This document shows positions 38,064 through 48,908 of a stretch of 64,000 nucleotides of DNA, piece by piece; positions within the stretch are counted from its first letter, which is position 1, and every line of letters starts with the position of its first letter. The stretch comes from an uncultured Tolumonas sp. (GTDB taxonomy: Bacteria; Pseudomonadota; Gammaproteobacteria; Enterobacterales; Aeromonadaceae): assembly GCF_963678185.1 (NCBI RefSeq), contig NZ_OY782757.1:1375001-1439000 (forward strand), given 5' to 3'. Position numbers and translations under genes: made by a program. The notes under the pieces were generated by a model. The model saw only the letters and a list, made by a program, of their open reading frames with translations, searched no databases and had not been told where the DNA came from.

Positions 38064-38085
38064 TTGCTATAAATCAATTTAGCAA
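38064..38085 (+). promoter_or_regulatory. Dyad at the sodB promoter region
   Basis: TTGCTA (38064-38069) and TAGCAA (38080-38085) flank ATAAATCAAT; a TATAAA -10-like box (38068-38073) overlaps the left arm. It may be an operator or a leader stem. No convincing -35 is present at the expected distance. Confidence 0.35.
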
Positions 38086-38131
38086 GAAGGTCTGACCTAT
38101 AGAGACCGTTAATCAAAGAGGAGAGTTTGCA

Positions 38132-38713
38132 ATGGCTTTTGAATTACCGGCACTGCCTTACGAAAAAAATGCTCTGGCACCACACATTTCTCAAGAAACA
38201 TTGGAATACCACTACGGTAAACACCATAACACTTATGTTGTTAACCTGAACAACCTGATCCCAGGTACTGAATTTGAAAACAAAACGCTGGAAGAGATCA
38301 TCAAGACCTCCAGCGGTGGTATTTTCAATAACGCAGCCCAAGTATGGAACCACACGTTCTATTGGCACTCTTTGTCACCAAATGGCGGTGGCGAACCAAC
38401 AGGCGCATTAGCTGATGCAATCGATGCTGCTTTTGGTTCTTTCGAAAAATTCAAAGAAGATTTCACTAAATCAGCCGTCACTAACTTCGGTTCTGGCTGG
38501 ACTTGGCTGGTGAAAAAAGCAGATGGTACTCTGGCTATCCAGAACACCTCAAATGCAGGTTGCCCAATCACTGATGGTGTAACACCTGTCTTGACAGTAG
38601 ACGTATGGGAACATGCTTACTACATCGACTTCCGTAATCTGCGTCCAAAATATCTGGAAACTTTCTGGGCTCTGGCAAACTGGGATTTTGCTGCGAAAAA
38701 TTTCGCTGCATAA
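38132..38713 (+). CDS. sodB: Superoxide dismutase [Fe]
   Basis: Iron superoxide dismutase of 193 residues that removes superoxide in the cytosol. Metal ligands are the His in [10 protein letters not shown], the His in NHTFYWHS, and the Asp and His in [21 protein letters not shown] and the Gln pattern GGIFNNAAQ mark the Fe rather than Mn type. A ribosome binding site GAGGAG is clear. The upstream 243 bases carry TTGCTA/TAGCAA (38064-38085), a dyad around the presumed promoter. Confidence 0.97.
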   Translation: MAFELPALPYEKNALAPHISQETLEYHYGKHHNTYVVNLNNLIPGTEFENKTLEEIIKTSSGGIFNNAAQVWNHTFYWHSLSPNGGGEPTGALADAIDAAFGSFEKFKEDFTKSAVTNFGSGWTWLVKKADGTLAIQNTSNAGCPITDGVTPVLTVDVWEHAYYIDFRNLRPKYLETFWALANWDFAAKNFAA

Positions 38714-38730
38714 CACCATAACCAAGCAAT

Positions 38731-38760
38731 AAAAAAGGCTCTGTAAAAAGAGCCTTTTTT
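38731..38760 (+). terminator. Bidirectional terminator between sodB and sucD
   Basis: AAAAAAGGCTCT (38731-38742) pairs with AGAGCCTTTTTT (38749-38760). It ends sodB and the convergent suc operon. Confidence 0.93.
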
Positions 38761-38780
38761 GTATTTATGAAAAACTGAAT

Positions 38781-39656
38781 TTATTTCCAGCCTGTCACTT
38801 CACGTAAGCCCGCAGCGATATCCGCCAGGGAACGCACGGTTTTCACGCCCGCTTCTTCCAACGCTGCAAACTTCTCAGCAGCTGTACCTTTACCGCCGGC
38901 AATAATGGCACCAGCATGGCCCATGCGTTTACCAGCAGGTGCCGTCACACCAGCAATGTAAGAGACCACTGGTTTCGTAACATTAGCTTTAATATAGGCC
39001 GCCGCTTCTTCTTCCGCTGTGCCACCAATTTCACCAATCATGACGATAGCTTCAGTTTGCGGGTCATTCTGGAACAACTCCAGGATGTCGATGAAGTTAG
39101 AGCCCGGGATCGGATCACCACCAATACCTACGCAAGTGGACTGACCAAAGCCTGCATCGGTGGTCTGTTTTACTGCTTCATACGTCAGTGTGCCAGAGCG
39201 CGAAACGATACCCACTTTGCCCGGCAGATGAATGTGCCCTGGCATGATGCCGATCTTGCATTCACCCGGCGTAATGACGCCCGGACAGTTTGGGCCGATC
39301 ATGCGCACGCCAGTTTCTTCCAGACGGCATTTCACCTGCAGCATATCCAGTGTTGGAATGCCTTCGGTGATACAGACAATCAGTTCGATACTCGCATCAA
39401 TGGCTTCTAAAATTGCATCTTTGCAAAATGGTGCAGGCACATAAATAACAGATGCCGTCGCACCTGTTGCTTCCACCGCATCACGTACGGTGTTAAACAC
39501 CGGCAAGCCTAAATGCGTTGTGCCGCCTTTACCAGGCGAAGTGCCACCAACCATTTGCGTGCCGTAGGCAATCGCTTGTTCAGAATGGAAGGTACCTTGT
39601 GAACCGGTAAAACCCTGGCAGATAACTTTAGTATCTTTGTTGATCAGAACGCTCAT
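38781..39656 (-). CDS. sucD: Succinyl-CoA synthetase alpha subunit
   Basis: ADP/GDP-forming succinyl-CoA ligase subunit that carries the phosphorylated His, here in [14 protein letters not shown] (near 247). It begins [28 protein letters not shown], the CoA-binding Rossmann start, and is 291 residues long. Its ATG overlaps the sucC stop by 4 bases, coupling translation of the two subunits. Confidence 0.97.
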   Translation of the reverse strand: MSVLINKDTKVICQGFTGSQGTFHSEQAIAYGTQMVGGTSPGKGGTTHLGLPVFNTVRDAVEATGATASVIYVPAPFCKDAILEAIDASIELIVCITEGIPTLDMLQVKCRLEETGVRMIGPNCPGVITPGECKIGIMPGHIHLPGKVGIVSRSGTLTYEAVKQTTDAGFGQSTCVGIGGDPIPGSNFIDILELFQNDPQTEAIVMIGEIGGTAEEEAAAYIKANVTKPVVSYIAGVTAPAGKRMGHAGAIIAGGKGTAAEKFAALEEAGVKTVRSLADIAAGLREVTGWK

Positions 39657-40822
39657 GCCACGGCCTCCGCTGCTTTAACGACTTGCACCGCAGCATCGGT
39701 CAGACTGGTTGCTGCAATAATGTTTAATCCACTTTCCGCCAGTTTCTGCGAGCCCAGCTCGGCGTTGTTACCTTCCAGACGCACCACCACTGGCACTTTC
39801 ACACCAACTTCAGCCACCGCACCAATGATGCCTTCTGCGATCAGGTCACAACGCACGATACCACCGAAAATATTAACCAGCACTGCTTTCACTTTGCTGT
39901 CAGAGAGGATCAGTTTGAACGCTTCAGTCACACGTTCTTTGGTTGCACCACCGCCAACATCAAGGAAGTTAGCAGGGAATCCCCCATGGTGTTTGATAAT
40001 GTCCATGGTGCCCATCGCCAAGCCCGCACCGTTAACCATGCAGCCGATGCTGCCATCAAGGGCCACGTAGTTCAGCTCCCAACGGGCAGCTTCAACTTCA
40101 CGTGGATCATCTTGTGACTCATCGTTCCACGCTTTCAGTTTTGGCTGACGATACAGTGCATTGCTGTCGATGTTGATTTTGCCATCCAGACACAGCAGGT
40201 TGCCTTCACCCGTGATCACCAATGGGTTGATTTCCAGCAGTGCCAGATCGCAGGCAACAAACATTTTGCCTAAGCCTAAAAAGATCTTAGTGAACTGTTT
40301 CAGCTGTTCGGCATTTAACCCGAGTTTAAAGCCCAGCTCACGCGCCTGATAGGCTTGCGGGCCAGTCAGCGGATCGAGTGTGACCTTGTGAATCAGTTCA
40401 GGCGTGTTATGGGCAACGGTTTCGATGTCCATGCCGCCTTCAGTAGAGGCCATAAACACCACGCGGCGCGTACTGCGGTCAACTACAGCACCCAAATACA
40501 GCTCTTTGGCGATATTGCCGCAGGTTTCCACCAGAATAGTATTCACTGGCTGACCACTAGCGTCAGTTTGGTAAGTCACCAGACGTTTGCCTAACCAATG
40601 CTCGGCAAACTCACGGACATCCTGCTCACTGGAAGCGACTTTCACACCACCTGCTTTACCACGACCACCAGCATGAACCTGACACTTCACAACCCACTTA
40701 TCACCACCCAACTTTTTGGTGGCAGCAACAGCCTCATCAGCAGAAGAACAGGGAATGCCTGAAGGCACAGGCAGGCCGTAGTCAGCAAATAATTGCTTGG
40801 CCTGATATTCATGCAAATTCAT
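39653..40822 (-). CDS. sucC: Succinyl-CoA synthetase beta subunit
   Basis: ATP-grasp subunit of 389 residues that binds nucleotide and succinate. It begins [20 protein letters not shown] and shows [27 protein letters not shown] and [11 protein letters not shown]. It lies 48 bases after sucB and overlaps sucD by 4 bases. In E. coli the two subunits form an alpha2beta2 enzyme at the substrate-level phosphorylation step. Confidence 0.97.
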   Translation of the reverse strand: MNLHEYQAKQLFADYGLPVPSGIPCSSADEAVAATKKLGGDKWVVKCQVHAGGRGKAGGVKVASSEQDVREFAEHWLGKRLVTYQTDASGQPVNTILVETCGNIAKELYLGAVVDRSTRRVVFMASTEGGMDIETVAHNTPELIHKVTLDPLTGPQAYQARELGFKLGLNAEQLKQFTKIFLGLGKMFVACDLALLEINPLVITGEGNLLCLDGKINIDSNALYRQPKLKAWNDESQDDPREVEAARWELNYVALDGSIGCMVNGAGLAMGTMDIIKHHGGFPANFLDVGGGATKERVTEAFKLILSDSKVKAVLVNIFGGIVRCDLIAEGIIGAVAEVGVKVPVVVRLEGNNAELGSQKLAESGLNIIAATSLTDAAVQVVKAAEAVA

Positions 40823-40870
40823 GATAATAGTCCGTTATTCAGGGAGCAGCACAATGCCGCTCTCGTTACA

Positions 40871-42058
40871 TTAGATATCCAATAACAAGCGAGTTGGGTC
40901 TTCCAGCAGTGATTTGACATACACTAGAAAACCTACCGATTCGCGGCCGTCGATGATACGGTGATCATAAGACAGAGCCAAGTACATCATTGGAAGAATT
41001 ACCACCTGTCCATCCACGGCCATCGGGCGATCCTGGATCTTGTGCATCCCCAGAATTGCGCTTTGTGGTGGATTGATGATGGGTGTCGACATCAGCGAAC
41101 CAAAGACACCGCCGTTGGTGATGGTAAACGTACCGCCGGTTAAATCTGCTACCGAAAGTTTGCCATCGCGGGCTTTATCCGCCAGTGATTTGATACCTTT
41201 TTCAATTTCAGCTAACGACAGATCATCACAGTTACGCAGCACTGGCGTCACCAGACCACGCTCTGTTGATACCGCAATGCTGATATCGAAATAGTTGTGA
41301 TACAGCACATCATTACCATCAATAGAGGCGTTCACTTCCGGGTAACGCTTTAGCGCCTCACTAACTGCTTTGACATAAAACGACATGAAGCCCAATTTAA
41401 TGCCATGGCGTTTTTCGAACTGTTCCTGATATTTACTGCGGATCTTCATGATCGGCTGCATGTTGACTTCATTGAAAGTCGTCAGCATCGCCGTGGTGTT
41501 TTTGGCTTCCAGCAACCGCTCCGCAATACGCTTACGCAAACGAGTCATGGGTACCCGTTTTTCTTCACGACCATTCGATGCAATATCAACCGCTTCAACG
41601 TTGGCGATTTCCACCGGAACTGGTACTGGCTGATTACCTTGACTCTGAATGTGCTGAACAACATCCTGACGGGTAATACGGCCACCACGACCGGAACCAT
41701 GTAAATTCGCCGGATCAACCTCTTCCTCGGCCAGAATGCGGCGAACAGAAGGTGTTAATATATCGCTCGCCTCGGCTTCAACGACGACAGGTTTCGCCGA
41801 CGTCTCTTCTCCGCTGGCTGGCAATGGCTCTAACTCCGCTAAGAGCTGATGCCCTTGCACCGTACTACCGGTCTCAAAGAATTGCTGACTAATGACACCA
41901 TCCTGTGGTGCCGGCACTTCCAGTACGACTTTGTCAGTCTCAAGATCAACCAACAATTCACCGGCCTTGATGCTATCGCCAATTTTCTTATGCCAGGTAC
42001 CCACTGTCGCGTCAGAAACGGATTCTGGGAGATCGGGCACCATTATTTGCAAAGTCAT
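40871..42058 (-). CDS. sucB: 2-oxoglutarate dehydrogenase E2, dihydrolipoyl succinyltransferase
   Basis: Core of the 2-oxoglutarate dehydrogenase complex. Domain order in the 395 residues: one lipoyl domain with the lipoylated Lys in ETDKVVLEV (near 43), a linker, the peripheral-subunit-binding domain ([20 protein letters not shown]), a second linker, and the catalytic domain with the His/Asp pair in [16 protein letters not shown]. It lies 12 bases after sucA. The linkers are slightly shorter than in E. coli (405 residues). Confidence 0.97.
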   Translation of the reverse strand: MTLQIMVPDLPESVSDATVGTWHKKIGDSIKAGELLVDLETDKVVLEVPAPQDGVISQQFFETGSTVQGHQLLAELEPLPASGEETSAKPVVVEAEASDILTPSVRRILAEEEVDPANLHGSGRGGRITRQDVVQHIQSQGNQPVPVPVEIANVEAVDIASNGREEKRVPMTRLRKRIAERLLEAKNTTAMLTTFNEVNMQPIMKIRSKYQEQFEKRHGIKLGFMSFYVKAVSEALKRYPEVNASIDGNDVLYHNYFDISIAVSTERGLVTPVLRNCDDLSLAEIEKGIKSLADKARDGKLSVADLTGGTFTITNGGVFGSLMSTPIINPPQSAILGMHKIQDRPMAVDGQVVILPMMYLALSYDHRIIDGRESVGFLVYVKSLLEDPTRLLLDI

Positions 42059-42070
42059 GGGTATGTCCTT

Positions 42071-44875
42071 TTATTTTACTGTCAGTGCTTCTTCGACTAA
42101 TGATTTTTGTTGTTGCATATGCAACGACATATAACCTACCGCTGGTGCCGCTGATGCCGGACGACCGACATAATTCAGATAAACTGAAGATGGGATCACC
42201 CTTCTCATTCTATGCTGGCAGTTATACCAGGCGCCCTGATTTTTAGGCTCTTCCTGGCACCAGACAAAATCTTGCACATGTTCATAAGGCCGCAGGATCT
42301 CCCGCAGTTCCTCTTCTGGGAACGGATAAAGCTGCTCAATACGAATAATGGCAACCGCTTTGTTATCCGATTTCCGGCGCGCTTCCAATAAATCGTAGTA
42401 GACCTTACCGGAGCACAGTACAACACGTTGCACACCTTCTGGTGGAATAACATCGACCTCGGCAATCGCATTTTGGAAACGGCCTTCTGCCAGCTCTTGT
42501 AGCGATGAAACGGCGAGCGGATGCCGCAACAGCGATTTCGGAGTAAAGACCACCAGCGGACGACGCATCGGACGTAACATTTGTCGACGCAATAAATGGT
42601 AGATCTGCGCAGGCGTAGTCGGCATACAGATTTGCATATTATGTTGCGCACACATCTGCAGATAACGCTCTGGGCGACCAGACGAGTGTTCCGCACCCTG
42701 CCCTTCGTAACCATGCGGTAACAGCAATACCAACCCGCACAAACGACCCCATTTCTGTTCACCCGAAGACAGGAACTGGTCAATCACCACTTGTGCACCA
42801 TTGGCAAAATCACCGAACTGCGCTTCCCAAAGAGTCAGGCCATCCGGTGTTGCGGTGGCATAACCGTATTCAAAAGCCAGCACCGCTTCTTCCGACAAGA
42901 CAGAATCGTAAACACGGAATGGTGCTTGTGCCGGATCAATGTTCATTAGTGGCGTGTAGGTAGAACCATCGGTCTGATTATGTAGCACAGCATGACGATG
43001 GAAGAAGGTACCGCGACCCGAATCTTGCCCGGTTAACCGCACCGGATTTCCATTCATCAGTAAGGTGGCATAAGCCAAATTCTCAGCAAAACCCCAATCG
43101 GCCATTTTTTCTGTTTTGCTCATCAGCAGACGGTCTTCATACACCTTCTGCACACGAGATTGCAAAACATGGGTATCAGGATAGCGACACAACTTGGCTG
43201 CCAGATCACTTAATTTATCCAGCGGATAAGTTGAGTCATACGATTCCTGCCAGTCATGACCTAGAAACGGCGTCCAGTTCTGATGCATTGCTGACATGGG
43301 GCGCCATTCTTTGACCACACATTCACCCCGATCCAGCGCCTGACGGTAATCGGTCACCATCTGGTTACCGGCATTTTCGTCAATGACTCCTTCTTTCGCT
43401 AATTGCTCAGCGTAAAGTTGGCGAGTGGTTGGATGCTGACGAATTTTTTGATACATCAACGGCTGTGTGGCGGTTGGTTCATCAGCTTCGTTATGGCCAT
43501 TTCGGCGATAACAAACCAGGTCAATCACCACATCACGGTGGAAGGTATTACGGAAATCGATGGCGAGTTTGGTCACCCACAGTACCGCTTCCGGATGATC
43601 GGCATTCACATGGAAAATAGGCGCCTGTACCATTTTAGCGATGTCGGTACAGTAACGGGTAGAGCGCGTATCTTTCGAATTGGAGGTGGTAAAGCCGATC
43701 TGATTATTTATAACAATACGAACCGTGCCACCTACGCCAAAACCGCGGGTTTGAGACATGTTAAAGGTTTCTGCGACAACACCTTGCCCGGCAATGGCCG
43801 AGTCGCCATGAATGGTGATCGGCAGTACTTTATTGAATTCATTATCATGCAGACGTTCCATTCGGGCACGAACAGAGCCGATAACTACCGGATTCACAAT
43901 TTCCAGATGCGATGGGTTGAACGCCAACGCCAAGTGAACATTGCCACCTTCGGTCGCAAAATCAGATGAGAAGCCCATGTGATATTTCACATCACCGGTT
44001 CCCCAAGCATCGCCATGATGACCCGCAAATTGATCAAACAGCTCTTTCGGGCGTTTACCCAACACGTTAACCAGCATGGTCAGTCGGCCACGATGCGCCA
44101 TGCCAATGACAATTTCTTTATGCCCAGTGGCACCCGCCTGACGAATAATTGATTTCACCATCGGGATAAGCATATCGCCGCCTTCCAGCGAAAAGCGTTT
44201 TGCGCCAGGGAATTTCGCGCCGAGATACCGCTCCAAACCTTCAGCGGCGGTCAATTCCTCTAAGGCTTGTTTTTTCGCATCGGTGGTCCATTTCGGGCGC
44301 GCATCTACCGATTCTAAACGTTCCTGGATCCAGCGTTTTTCCAGCTGCGACGTCATGTGCATAAATTCCGCACCAATCACATCACAGTAAGTATTTCGTA
44401 ATGACGCCAGCAGATCGCGCAACGTCATGCGTTCCTGATTAGCCAGGAAACTACCAATATGAAACTCGCGATCCAGATCGGCGGTATCCAACTGGTAATA
44501 TGAAAGCTCCAGTTCCGGCACCACTGGATTTGTGGTCAGCCCGAGCGGATCAAGATTGGCGAGCTGATGGCCGGCATAACGATAGGCATTGATGAGCTGT
44601 AACACATGGAATTGTTTTTGATCTAAAGCAGCATTGCCAGCGACACTAACTGCACGTCGCGGCTGTGTGACTTCCTGACGCAAGCGCTGACGAACCGGCG
44701 CATGAGGCTGTTCATTGCTCTGCGGTGCGCCCAGCTCCGAAAAACACTCACGCCATTCTAACGGCACAGAACTCGGATCTATCAGGTATGACTCATAAAG
44801 GTCTTCAACATACGAACTGTTTGCCAGATAAGAAGATCGAATCCAGGTAACGATGGCATCTTCATGCATATTCAT
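42071..44875 (-). CDS. sucA: 2-oxoglutarate dehydrogenase E1
   Basis: Thiamine-diphosphate decarboxylase subunit of 934 residues, the E. coli length. It has the N-terminal SSYLANSSYVEDLYESYLIDPSSVP region that binds E2, active-site histidines in GMAHRGRLTMLVNV, the ThDP motif from GDSAIAGQGVVAETFN and the transketolase-like C-half (HGYEGQGAEHSSGRPERYLQ). It begins MNMHEDAIVT. In most relatives sdhCDAB lies upstream; here a 534-base gap leads straight to the divergent gltA. Confidence 0.97.
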   Translation of the reverse strand: MNMHEDAIVTWIRSSYLANSSYVEDLYESYLIDPSSVPLEWRECFSELGAPQSNEQPHAPVRQRLRQEVTQPRRAVSVAGNAALDQKQFHVLQLINAYRYAGHQLANLDPLGLTTNPVVPELELSYYQLDTADLDREFHIGSFLANQERMTLRDLLASLRNTYCDVIGAEFMHMTSQLEKRWIQERLESVDARPKWTTDAKKQALEELTAAEGLERYLGAKFPGAKRFSLEGGDMLIPMVKSIIRQAGATGHKEIVIGMAHRGRLTMLVNVLGKRPKELFDQFAGHHGDAWGTGDVKYHMGFSSDFATEGGNVHLALAFNPSHLEIVNPVVIGSVRARMERLHDNEFNKVLPITIHGDSAIAGQGVVAETFNMSQTRGFGVGGTVRIVINNQIGFTTSNSKDTRSTRYCTDIAKMVQAPIFHVNADHPEAVLWVTKLAIDFRNTFHRDVVIDLVCYRRNGHNEADEPTATQPLMYQKIRQHPTTRQLYAEQLAKEGVIDENAGNQMVTDYRQALDRGECVVKEWRPMSAMHQNWTPFLGHDWQESYDSTYPLDKLSDLAAKLCRYPDTHVLQSRVQKVYEDRLLMSKTEKMADWGFAENLAYATLLMNGNPVRLTGQDSGRGTFFHRHAVLHNQTDGSTYTPLMNIDPAQAPFRVYDSVLSEEAVLAFEYGYATATPDGLTLWEAQFGDFANGAQVVIDQFLSSGEQKWGRLCGLVLLLPHGYEGQGAEHSSGRPERYLQMCAQHNMQICMPTTPAQIYHLLRRQMLRPMRRPLVVFTPKSLLRHPLAVSSLQELAEGRFQNAIAEVDVIPPEGVQRVVLCSGKVYYDLLEARRKSDNKAVAIIRIEQLYPFPEEELREILRPYEHVQDFVWCQEEPKNQGAWYNCQHRMRRVIPSSVYLNYVGRPASAAPAVGYMSLHMQQQKSLVEEALTVK

Positions 44876-44900
44876 TTGGTTTCCTTTGACCGACAGCCAG

Positions 44901-44931
44901 TCCGGTCATCAGTGTTTTTCATCTGACCGGA
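44901..44931 (-). other. Hairpin just before sucA
   Basis: TCCGGTCA (44901-44908) and TGACCGGA (44924-44931) form a perfect 8-bp stem about 25 bases before the sucA ATG. No U tract follows on the minus strand. It could mask or expose the ribosome binding site AAAGGA. Confidence 0.55.
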
Positions 44932-45010
44932 TGAATCACCTGAAAACGGCACTGATTTCACTCAGTTTTGCCTTCAGGATGAAAAGGTTCCTTTTATATT
45001 CAACATATTA

Positions 45011-45038
45011 TGATTGCCTGTTACTGTTACGGCAATCA
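45011..45038 (-). other. Hairpin in the sucA leader
   Basis: TGATTGCC (45011-45018) pairs with GGCAATCA (45031-45038); the 12-base loop contains a GTTAC direct repeat. It is an 8-bp perfect dyad in the long sucA leader, either an operator or RNA structure. Confidence 0.5.
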
Positions 45039-45128
45039 CAGAGCGAATAAGGTAACTTCAATGCTCAAAAAACAATCTTGTTTACTCATTTTTGTCGCTG
45101 TTGACGGATACAAAGCAACAGCCCATTC

Positions 45129-45167
45129 AGTATATTCACCTATCCCAATTCATTACAAAAATTTAAC
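45129..45167 (-). promoter_or_regulatory. Candidate sucA promoter with ArcA-like repeats
   Basis: On the minus strand TTGTAA (45153-45158), 18 bases, TATACT (45129-45134). Repeats GTTAA and GTAAT spaced 11 bases (45152-45167) overlap the -35 and resemble the ArcA-P direct repeats. The leader would be about 245 bases. Confidence 0.45.
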
Positions 45168-45240
45168 CTATTAGAAACACAATTTTATGAACTAAGCTCC
45201 CAAACTGTGACCATTCATACATTTAGGTATCGCTATAAAA

Positions 45241-45269
45241 TTGACAAAGTGCATCAGGATGGTTGAAAT
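45241..45269 (+). promoter_or_regulatory. Candidate gltA promoter
   Basis: A perfect -35 TTGACA (45241-45246) with a weak -10 TGAAAT after 17 bases (45264-45269). The leader to the gltA ATG would be about 135 bases. Confidence 0.4.
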
Positions 45270-45409
45270 AAGTGTGACGCAGTAAGGATTTTTTATTGCT
45301 ATCAAGCGCAATAGCGTTTATACGAACTATAAAGGAACAATACAAAAACGTTTCGCGTGACTATTCCTCGCGACTACCGCTTTTACATTAATTGCAAAGG
45401 AGACTTGCC

Positions 45410-46702
45410 ATGGCTAATAAAGTAGCCACCCTGCACATCCCCGGTCAAGAGCCGATCGAATTGCCAATCCTGTCAGGGACTGAAGGTCCTGAGGTAATCG
45501 ATGTCCGCGCATTAGGGGCGCATGGCTATTTCACTTACGATCCAGGTTTCCTGTCGACTGCATCCTGTACTTCAAAGCTCACCTATATTGATGGTGATGC
45601 CGGTATCCTGTTGTATCGTGGTTATCCTATTGCTGAACTGGCGAAAGACTCGAATTATCTGGAAGTCTGTTATCTGCTGCTGAACGGCGAACTGCCGAAC
45701 AAAGAGCAATACGACAAATTCCGTTATATGGTGACTCGCCATACCATGGTGCATGAACAGATCACCTCATTGTTCAAAGCATTCCGTCGTGACTCTCATC
45801 CAATGGCCGTTATGTGTGGGGTTGCAGGTGCTTTATCTGCGTTCTACCACGACGAATTAGATATCAGTCATGAACAGCACCGTGAAGTAGCGGCATATCG
45901 TCTGATTTCAAAAATGCCGACTCTGGCCGCGATGTCTTATAAATATTCGATGGGGCAGCCGTTTATCTACCCACGTAATGATCTGAGTTATGCTGGTAAC
46001 TTCCTGCACATGATGTTTGCGGTGCCTTGTGAAGAATATCGCGTGAACCCAGTCATTGAACGTGCAATGGATATTATTTTTGTATTGCATGCTGACCACG
46101 AACAGAACGCATCCACTTCCAGCGTGCGTTTGGCTGGTTCTTCGGGTGCCAATCCTTTTGCTTGTATCGCTGCGGGTATCGCTTCGCTGTGGGGCCCAGC
46201 ACATGGTGGTGCCAACGAAGCTTGTCTGAAGATGCTGCAAGAAATCGGCTCTGTTGATCGTATTCCGCATTTCGTGGCGCGCGCGAAAGATAAGAATGAT
46301 CCATTCCGTCTGATGGGCTTTGGTCATCGTGTTTATCGCAACTACGATCCACGTGCAGTAGTTATGCGTGATACTTGTCATGCGGTATTGCAAGAGCTGA
46401 ACATCAGCAACCATCCATTACTGGATGTCGCAATGGAACTGGAACGCATTGCACTGTCTGATCCGTACTTCATCGAGAAAAAACTGTATCCGAACGTCGA
46501 CTTCTACTCAGGTATTATCCTGAATGCGATCGGCATTCCAACTTCCATGTTTACCGTTATCTTTGCTCTGGCTCGCACCATCGGCTGGATATCTCATTGG
46601 TTGGAAATGCAGGCCGATCCAGCCAGCAAAATTGGTCGTCCACGTCAGTTGTATACCGGTGCACCAACTCGTACAGTGTTACCACTAAATAAACGTAAGT
46701 AG
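45410..46702 (+). CDS. gltA: Citrate synthase, type II
   Basis: Condenses acetyl-CoA and oxaloacetate to citrate. I start at ATG 45410 ([15 protein letters not shown]), 8 bases after AAGGAG; an in-frame ATG 18 bases upstream lacks a site. The 430 residues match the hexameric, NADH-regulated E. coli type, with catalytic His residues in [10 protein letters not shown] and [13 protein letters not shown] and Asp in PNVDFYSGI. The N-terminal beta domain with allosteric function is present. Confidence 0.97.
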   Translation: MANKVATLHIPGQEPIELPILSGTEGPEVIDVRALGAHGYFTYDPGFLSTASCTSKLTYIDGDAGILLYRGYPIAELAKDSNYLEVCYLLLNGELPNKEQYDKFRYMVTRHTMVHEQITSLFKAFRRDSHPMAVMCGVAGALSAFYHDELDISHEQHREVAAYRLISKMPTLAAMSYKYSMGQPFIYPRNDLSYAGNFLHMMFAVPCEEYRVNPVIERAMDIIFVLHADHEQNASTSSVRLAGSSGANPFACIAAGIASLWGPAHGGANEACLKMLQEIGSVDRIPHFVARAKDKNDPFRLMGFGHRVYRNYDPRAVVMRDTCHAVLQELNISNHPLLDVAMELERIALSDPYFIEKKLYPNVDFYSGIILNAIGIPTSMFTVIFALARTIGWISHWLEMQADPASKIGRPRQLYTGAPTRTVLPLNKRK

Positions 46703-46726
46703 TTGTTATTTATTACTTAAATATAA

Positions 46727-46756
46727 AAAGGGCTGCGAATCGCGGCCCTTTCTTTT
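46727..46756 (+). terminator. Terminator after gltA
   Basis: AAAGGGCTGCG (46727-46737) pairs with CGCGGCCCTTT (46741-46751) with one G-U pair, then CTTTT. It also faces the fbp 3' end. Confidence 0.8.
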
Positions 46757-46791
46757 ACTGCACAATCTATGTTTTGAGTGAAAAAGTTGAT

Positions 46792-47799
46792 TTACGAATA
46801 CTGAGCAACAAACTCTTCTAGTTTATCCACCATAAAGCGAGAACCAACATAAAACGGAGTGCGTTGGTGCAATTCTGTTGGATCCAAATCCAAGATCCGG
46901 GTCCGGCCAGTAGATGCCTTACCGCCCGCCTGTTCAGCCAAAAAAGCAATCGGATTGCACTCATACAACAAACGTAATTTGCCTTTCGGCGCATTAGTAC
47001 CTGACGGGTACATATAGATACCACCTTTCAACAAATTACGATGAAAATCAGCTACTAATGAACCAATATAGCGTGATGTATACGGGCGTTTTTCCTGCTC
47101 ATCCACCGCCTGACAATACTTGATATATTGTTTTACACCCTGTGGGAATTTCAGGTAATGACCTTCGTTAACCGAATAACAATAGCCTTGCTCAGGGATC
47201 TTGATATCCGGATGAGACAAGCAGAAACAACCAATAGAAGGATCAAGCGTAAAACCATTCACCCCCTGTCCGGTGCTATACACCAACATGGTTGATGAAC
47301 CATAGATCACATAACCAGCGGCCACTTGGCGGTGACCTGGCTGTAAGAAATCGGCCAGTGTAGCAGGCTGATCAGAGGGGGTTACCCGACGATAGATAGA
47401 GAAAATAGTGCCAACTGAAACATTTACATCGATATTTGATGAACCATCCAGTGGATCGATCAACACGACATACTTTGATTTTTTGCCACTAACCGGGTCG
47501 AAAGCGACAAAGTCATCTTCTTCTTCAGAAGCTAAACCACACACTTCGCCGCGAGCAGCCAATGCATCTTTAAATTTCTCATTCGCAAACCAATCCAGCT
47601 TTTGTTGATCTTCACCTTGCACATTGGCCCGACCCATTGCACCAAGAATATCGCTTAAACCAGCCTGATTAATTTCACGATTTACAATTTTGGCAGCTAA
47701 ACGAATGGAGGCGAGCAAGGAGCTAAGTTCACCAGAGGCATGTGGAAAATCCGCTTGTTTTTTGATGATGAATTCGCCAAGCGTGGTCCCTATTTTCAT
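46792..47799 (-). CDS. fbp: Fructose-1,6-bisphosphatase, class I
   Basis: Gluconeogenic phosphatase of 335 residues. I start at ATG 47799 ([15 protein letters not shown]), 7 bases after AAGGA. Metal-site residues are in ASEEEDDFV and [20 protein letters not shown], the substrate site in [14 protein letters not shown] and [20 protein letters not shown]. In E. coli it is inhibited by AMP and glucose-6-phosphate. It stands alone, convergent with gltA. Confidence 0.97.
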   Translation of the reverse strand: MKIGTTLGEFIIKKQADFPHASGELSSLLASIRLAAKIVNREINQAGLSDILGAMGRANVQGEDQQKLDWFANEKFKDALAARGEVCGLASEEEDDFVAFDPVSGKKSKYVVLIDPLDGSSNIDVNVSVGTIFSIYRRVTPSDQPATLADFLQPGHRQVAAGYVIYGSSTMLVYSTGQGVNGFTLDPSIGCFCLSHPDIKIPEQGYCYSVNEGHYLKFPQGVKQYIKYCQAVDEQEKRPYTSRYIGSLVADFHRNLLKGGIYMYPSGTNAPKGKLRLLYECNPIAFLAEQAGGKASTGRTRILDLDPTELHQRTPFYVGSRFMVDKLEEFVAQYS

Positions 47800-47907
47800 G
47801 ATGCTGTCCTTGAAGAGATATGAGTGCAAATTGTTTGCATAATGTTACGCTTAGTTACATAAAATGCAAGCAACACAGAAGAATCGATTCAGCATAAGAA
47901 TACAGAA

Positions 47908-47937
47908 ACAAAAAAGCCAGAGATATCACTCTGGCTT
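47908..47937 (-). terminator. Terminator after kdsB
   Basis: AAGCCAGAG (47914-47922) pairs with CTCTGGCTT (47929-47937), loop of six, with a T run on the minus strand. It closes the comEC-msbA-lpxK-ycaR-kdsB unit. Confidence 0.88.
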
Positions 47938-47961
47938 CTGCTCATTTACGGTGCTGAATCA

Positions 47962-48723
47962 CTATTTCTGTTTAACTTCATCCAGATAGCGACAAACCTT
48001 CTCTAGATCTTCAGCGGTATCCACGCCGGCTGGCGGATTTTCTATTGCGACTGCGACATGGATTTTTTCGCCATTCCAGAGTACCCGTAACTGCTCTAAT
48101 GACTCTATTTGCTCTAATGGGCTGGCAGGCCAACTGACATATTGGCGGATAAATCCAGCGCGATAAGCATAGATGCCAATGTGACGCAGAAATGGATGCC
48201 GTAGCTGTTTTGGCATTTGCGCGAAACCATCACGATCCCATGGAATCGTAGCACGGCTGAAATACAACGCATGACCTTGCTGATCCATCACCACTTTAAC
48301 AGCATTCGGATTAAACACTTCGTGTTCATCTTCAATCGCGACGGCCAGTGTGGCCATTGGTGCTGAGGTGTTCGCCAGATTATTTGCCACTTGGCTAATA
48401 ATCGATGGCGGGATCAATGGTTCATCACCCTGCACATTAACCACAATGGTATCAGGCGCAAAAGCATATTTTTCACACACCTCAGCCAGACGTTCAGTGC
48501 CAGACTGATGATGATGACCTGTCATACAGACATCGACATCTAACGCAGATACGGCTGCAGCAACTCGCTCATCATCCACCGCTACGATGACTTGGCTGGC
48601 GCCCGCTTGCTTAGCGCGTTCAACGACCCAGGCAATCATAGGTTGACCATGAATGTCCGCCAATGGTTTGCCGGGTAAACGAGTCGACTGATAACGGGCA
48701 GGAATAACGACCACGAAACTCAT
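47962..48723 (-). CDS. kdsB: 3-deoxy-manno-octulosonate cytidylyltransferase
   Basis: Activates KDO to CMP-KDO for LPS inner-core synthesis. The 253-residue enzyme has the nucleotide-binding start [27 protein letters not shown] and [12 protein letters not shown]. Its start codon overlaps ycaR by 4 bases. The lpxK-ycaR-kdsB order is conserved in enterobacteria and pairs lipid A phosphorylation with KDO supply. Confidence 0.97.
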   Translation of the reverse strand: MSFVVVIPARYQSTRLPGKPLADIHGQPMIAWVVERAKQAGASQVIVAVDDERVAAAVSALDVDVCMTGHHHQSGTERLAEVCEKYAFAPDTIVVNVQGDEPLIPPSIISQVANNLANTSAPMATLAVAIEDEHEVFNPNAVKVVMDQQGHALYFSRATIPWDRDGFAQMPKQLRHPFLRHIGIYAYRAGFIRQYVSWPASPLEQIESLEQLRVLWNGEKIHVAVAIENPPAGVDTAEDLEKVCRYLDEVKQK

Positions 48724-48908
48724 GACGGCAGCTCATCAGAAGTCAGTTGGCGCGCACGGTTCTCCAGCAATACCGGAATATCATCCTCTACTGGGTATGC
48801 CAGTTTATCGGCCCGACACACTAACTCAGCCCGCTCTTTGTCATAATTCAGTTTGCCTTTACAGATTGGGCAAGCGACGATTTCCAGTAATTTATAATCC
48901 AGTGCCAT
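48720..48908 (-). CDS. ycaR: YcaR, Trm112-like small protein
   Basis: A 62-residue UPF0434/Trm112-type protein beginning [20 protein letters not shown]. It has one CPIC pair and a later single Cys ([22 protein letters not shown]), so the zinc site is only partly conserved. The molecular role is unknown in bacteria. It overlaps lpxK by 17 bases and kdsB by 4. Confidence 0.93.
   Translation of the reverse strand: MALDYKLLEIVACPICKGKLNYDKERAELVCRADKLAYPVEDDIPVLLENRARQLTSDELPS

Larger units (their letters stand above)
44876..45409. other. Divergent intergenic region between sucA and gltA
   Basis: 534 bases with no supported gene. It holds candidate promoters for sucA (minus, 45129-45158) and gltA (plus, 45241-45269) and two hairpins in the sucA leader. 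No remnant of sdh genes is recognisable at protein level. Confidence 0.8.

Noticed and set aside
44853-45050. A 65-codon open frame across the sucA start and into the intergenic region
   Set aside because: Overlaps the sucA coding start on the other strand, has no ribosome binding site and no family features.
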